From JANPCX01 sp050916095 (GTDB taxonomy: Bacteria > Pseudomonadota > Gammaproteobacteria > Burkholderiales > Burkholderiaceae_C): 64,000 nt of DNA. Both the position numbers and the translations under genes were made by a program. The notes under the pieces are model-generated. The model was given only the letters and a program-made list of their open reading frames with translations, was not told where the DNA came from and did no database searches. The stretch spans positions 3,596,001 through 3,660,000 of the forward strand of contig CP050901.1 of the NCBI GenBank assembly GCA_050916095.1, given 5' to 3'. Below, piece after piece: positions 63,701 to 64,000 of the stretch (positions are counted from its first letter, which is position 1; each line of letters starts with the position of its first letter).

Positions 63701-64000
63701 CAGCCTCTCGGTCCGCTCGAGTTTCTTGCCTGTGGCGTCAAAGTACCTCAGCTCGAAGCTGGCCACTTCCACGTCGTGGATCTTGCCGAGGTTGTGGTTC
63801 AGTCGAGTCACCTCCAGCCATTTGGCCTCGGGTGTGACCATGCGCCAAGACGCCAGGTTGTCCAGCGCCGTGCCCCAGAGCACCGCTTTTTTTCCGCCCG
63901 CGTTCATGGCAATGTTGCCGCCGATGCACGAGGCTTCGGCCGATGTGGGGTCCACCGCAAACACATGGCCACCGCGCTCGGCGGCATCGGCCACACGCTG
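60740..64000 (-). CDS. Very large FAD-linked oxidase / 4Fe-4S oxidoreductase (N-terminus beyond window)
   Basis: 1086 residues visible; the frame is open at the right edge. The visible order is: FAD-binding oxidase domain (SAEASCIGGNIAMNAGGKKA; LHMHAGDGNVHTNIPV; SGEHGIGITKLEFL), then two ferredoxin clusters (CLRCGKCKPVCATH and CTVCHKCLTPCPVDI), then two CCG heterodisulfide-reductase-like domains (YLCCGYPQRGSG; KRCCGESGGLATS). This is the D-lactate/glycolate dehydrogenase-like single-chain family of ~1300 aa, probably oxidising a 2-hydroxy acid and passing electrons to the respiratory chain. Two REP units lie inside and are translated. Confidence 0.9.
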   Translation of the reverse strand, partial: QRVADAAERGGHVFAVDPTSAEASCIGGNIAMNAGGKKAVLWGTALDNLASWRMVTPEAKWLEVTRLNHNLGKIHDVEVASFELRYFDATGKKLERTERLDIPGRTFRKEGLGKDVTDKFLAGLPGIQKEGCDGLITSGRWIVHQMPAHTRTVCLEFFGNAKDAVPSIVDIKDYMFALNKAGGVDTENGKSKVVLAGLEHLDDRYLKAVGYATKSKRGGLPKMVLVGDICGDDPDAVARVTSEVVRLANGRSGEGFVAVSPDARKKFWLDRKRTAAISKHTNAFKVNEDVVIPLPRMGEYTEGIERINIELSLQNKLALVDALEAFFLTGNLPLGKSDDAGEIASAELLEDRVQQALTLLREVRGLWSGWLKDLDTPAGLRQACPEPSRRAQPERNQTGEASPTVGTESSSTVRTELVEVQARAAADPRSYFAQLQDHSLRASWKTQIRAPLQNIFAGSALKPIVDECQKIHGQILKGRVWVALHMHAGDGNVHTNIPVNSDNYDMLQTAHHAVARIMALARSLDGVISGEHGIGITKLEFLTDAEIADFTAYKLKVDPQGRFNKGKLLRDASFDGVTLKADLTNAYTPSFGLMGHESLIMQQSDIGAIADSVKDCLRCGKCKPVCATHVPRANLLYSPRNKILATSLLVEAFLYEEQTRRGISIKHWEEFEDVADHCTVCHKCLTPCPVDIDFGDVSMNMRNLLRKMGQKSFRPAAEFQSWFIGTTSPKAIQLGHAITNLSFKAQRLGNDVLKVLARQQTKAPPATVGKPPIKEQVIHFINKKMPGGLPKKTARALLDIEDADYVPIIRNPQATTSDTEAVFYFPGCGSERLFSQVGLATQAMLWHAGVQTVLPPGYLCCGYPQRGSGDFDKANKIITDNRVLFHRVANTLNYLDIKTVVVSCGTCYDQLQGYQFEKIFPGCRIVDIHEYLLEKGITLGAAQGAGYLYHDPCHSPMKLQEPMKTVKALMGDQVVESKRCCGESGGLATSRPDVSTQIRFRKEEEIRKGEASLRASGAVKADQNVKILTSCPSCLMGLNRYQEDLKTGLLEADYIVVEMAKQILGEEWMPEYVAKANAGGIERVLV
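62741..62766. repeat. REP unit inside the FAD oxidoreductase gene (first)
   Basis: CACTTCGACAAGCTCAGTGC then GAACGG, inverse orientation of the family core. In frame it reads TVRTELVEVQ. Confidence 0.8.
62816..62866. repeat. REP unit inside the FAD oxidoreductase gene (second, double)
   Basis: CCGTTCGGGCTGAGCCCTTC, a central CGACTGGGCTCAGGACAGG and CCTGTCGAAGCCC. Read in frame on the minus strand it supplies GLRQACPEPSRRAQPERN, a typical REP-derived peptide between two conserved blocks. Confidence 0.82.

Overview
The window reads as chromosomal DNA of a betaproteobacterium, most likely order Burkholderiales and probably Comamonadaceae-like. The evidence is protein character (GcdH, class Ia NrdAB, PilMNOPQ, PilSR, accBC-prmA order), tightly packed operons with many 4-bp start/stop overlaps, and a dispersed REP family (core CGTTCGGGCTGAGC / TTGTCGAAG) of the kind common in that family. 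No tool was run: family calls rest on motifs read directly from the translations.

Layout. 1-5.0 kb: an SH3-like protein and an SPFH/band-7 membrane protein (minus strand), divergent from an OmpR-type response regulator and a histidine kinase with a large periplasmic sensor. 4.9-8.3 kb: fdhD and a YdeP-type molybdopterin oxidoreductase, separated by a REP cluster. 8.3-12.8 kb: the accessory part of the window. It holds a secreted clan GH-A glycosidase, a 45-bp relic of a second fdhF-like gene, a GNAT acetyltransferase gene cut by a complete IS5-like element with a 6-bp target duplication, and a decayed small gene. 12.8-18.3 kb: dsbD, a DUF1415 protein, gcdH, a DUF2520 Rossmann protein and an unknown. 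18.4-25.4 kb: type IV pilus operon pilMNOPQ followed by an Ig-like lipoprotein gene. 25.7-28.0 kb: mrcA (PBP1A). 28.0-34.4 kb: cyaY and lptM, then a tightly overlapping run of RNB exonuclease, TonB-like protein, aroE, mtgA, an unknown and a TlpA-like thioredoxin. 34.6-39.6 kb: accB-accC-prmA-zinc-ribbon protein-PfkB kinase, ending at a bidirectional terminator shared with a histone H1-like gene. 40.4-44.7 kb: nrdA-nrdB. 45.3-50.8 kb: PP0621-family gene, pilS, pilR and ampD, preceded by a CcsA-type cytochrome assembly gene. 50.8-54.4 kb: ffh, a DUF2726 protein, ftsY and tRNA-Met. 54.4-60.3 kb: miaB, hemA, prfA, prmC. 60.3-64 kb: a small membrane protein and a very large FAD / iron-sulfur oxidoreductase that runs off the right edge.

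How the parts work together. The window carries the T4P alignment and secretin genes and, 20 kb away, their regulators PilS-PilR. It also carries both SRP-pathway GTPases (Ffh and FtsY) and three termination/translation modifiers (PrfA, PrmC, PrmA), plus acetyl-CoA carboxylase biotin components and two murein glycosyltransferases.

The most notable signals are not a new defence system but genome-dynamics marks. Three genes (mrcA, the pil-linked lipoprotein, a small membrane protein) each carry a single extra base at a short repeat run. REP elements are translated inside prmC and the FAD oxidoreductase. A 167-bp fully palindromic MITE-like element fills the accC-prmA gap and may supply accC's stop codon. 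An IS insertion and an fdhF relic flank a glycosidase gene. I did not find a CRISPR array, prophage or recognisable defence cassette.
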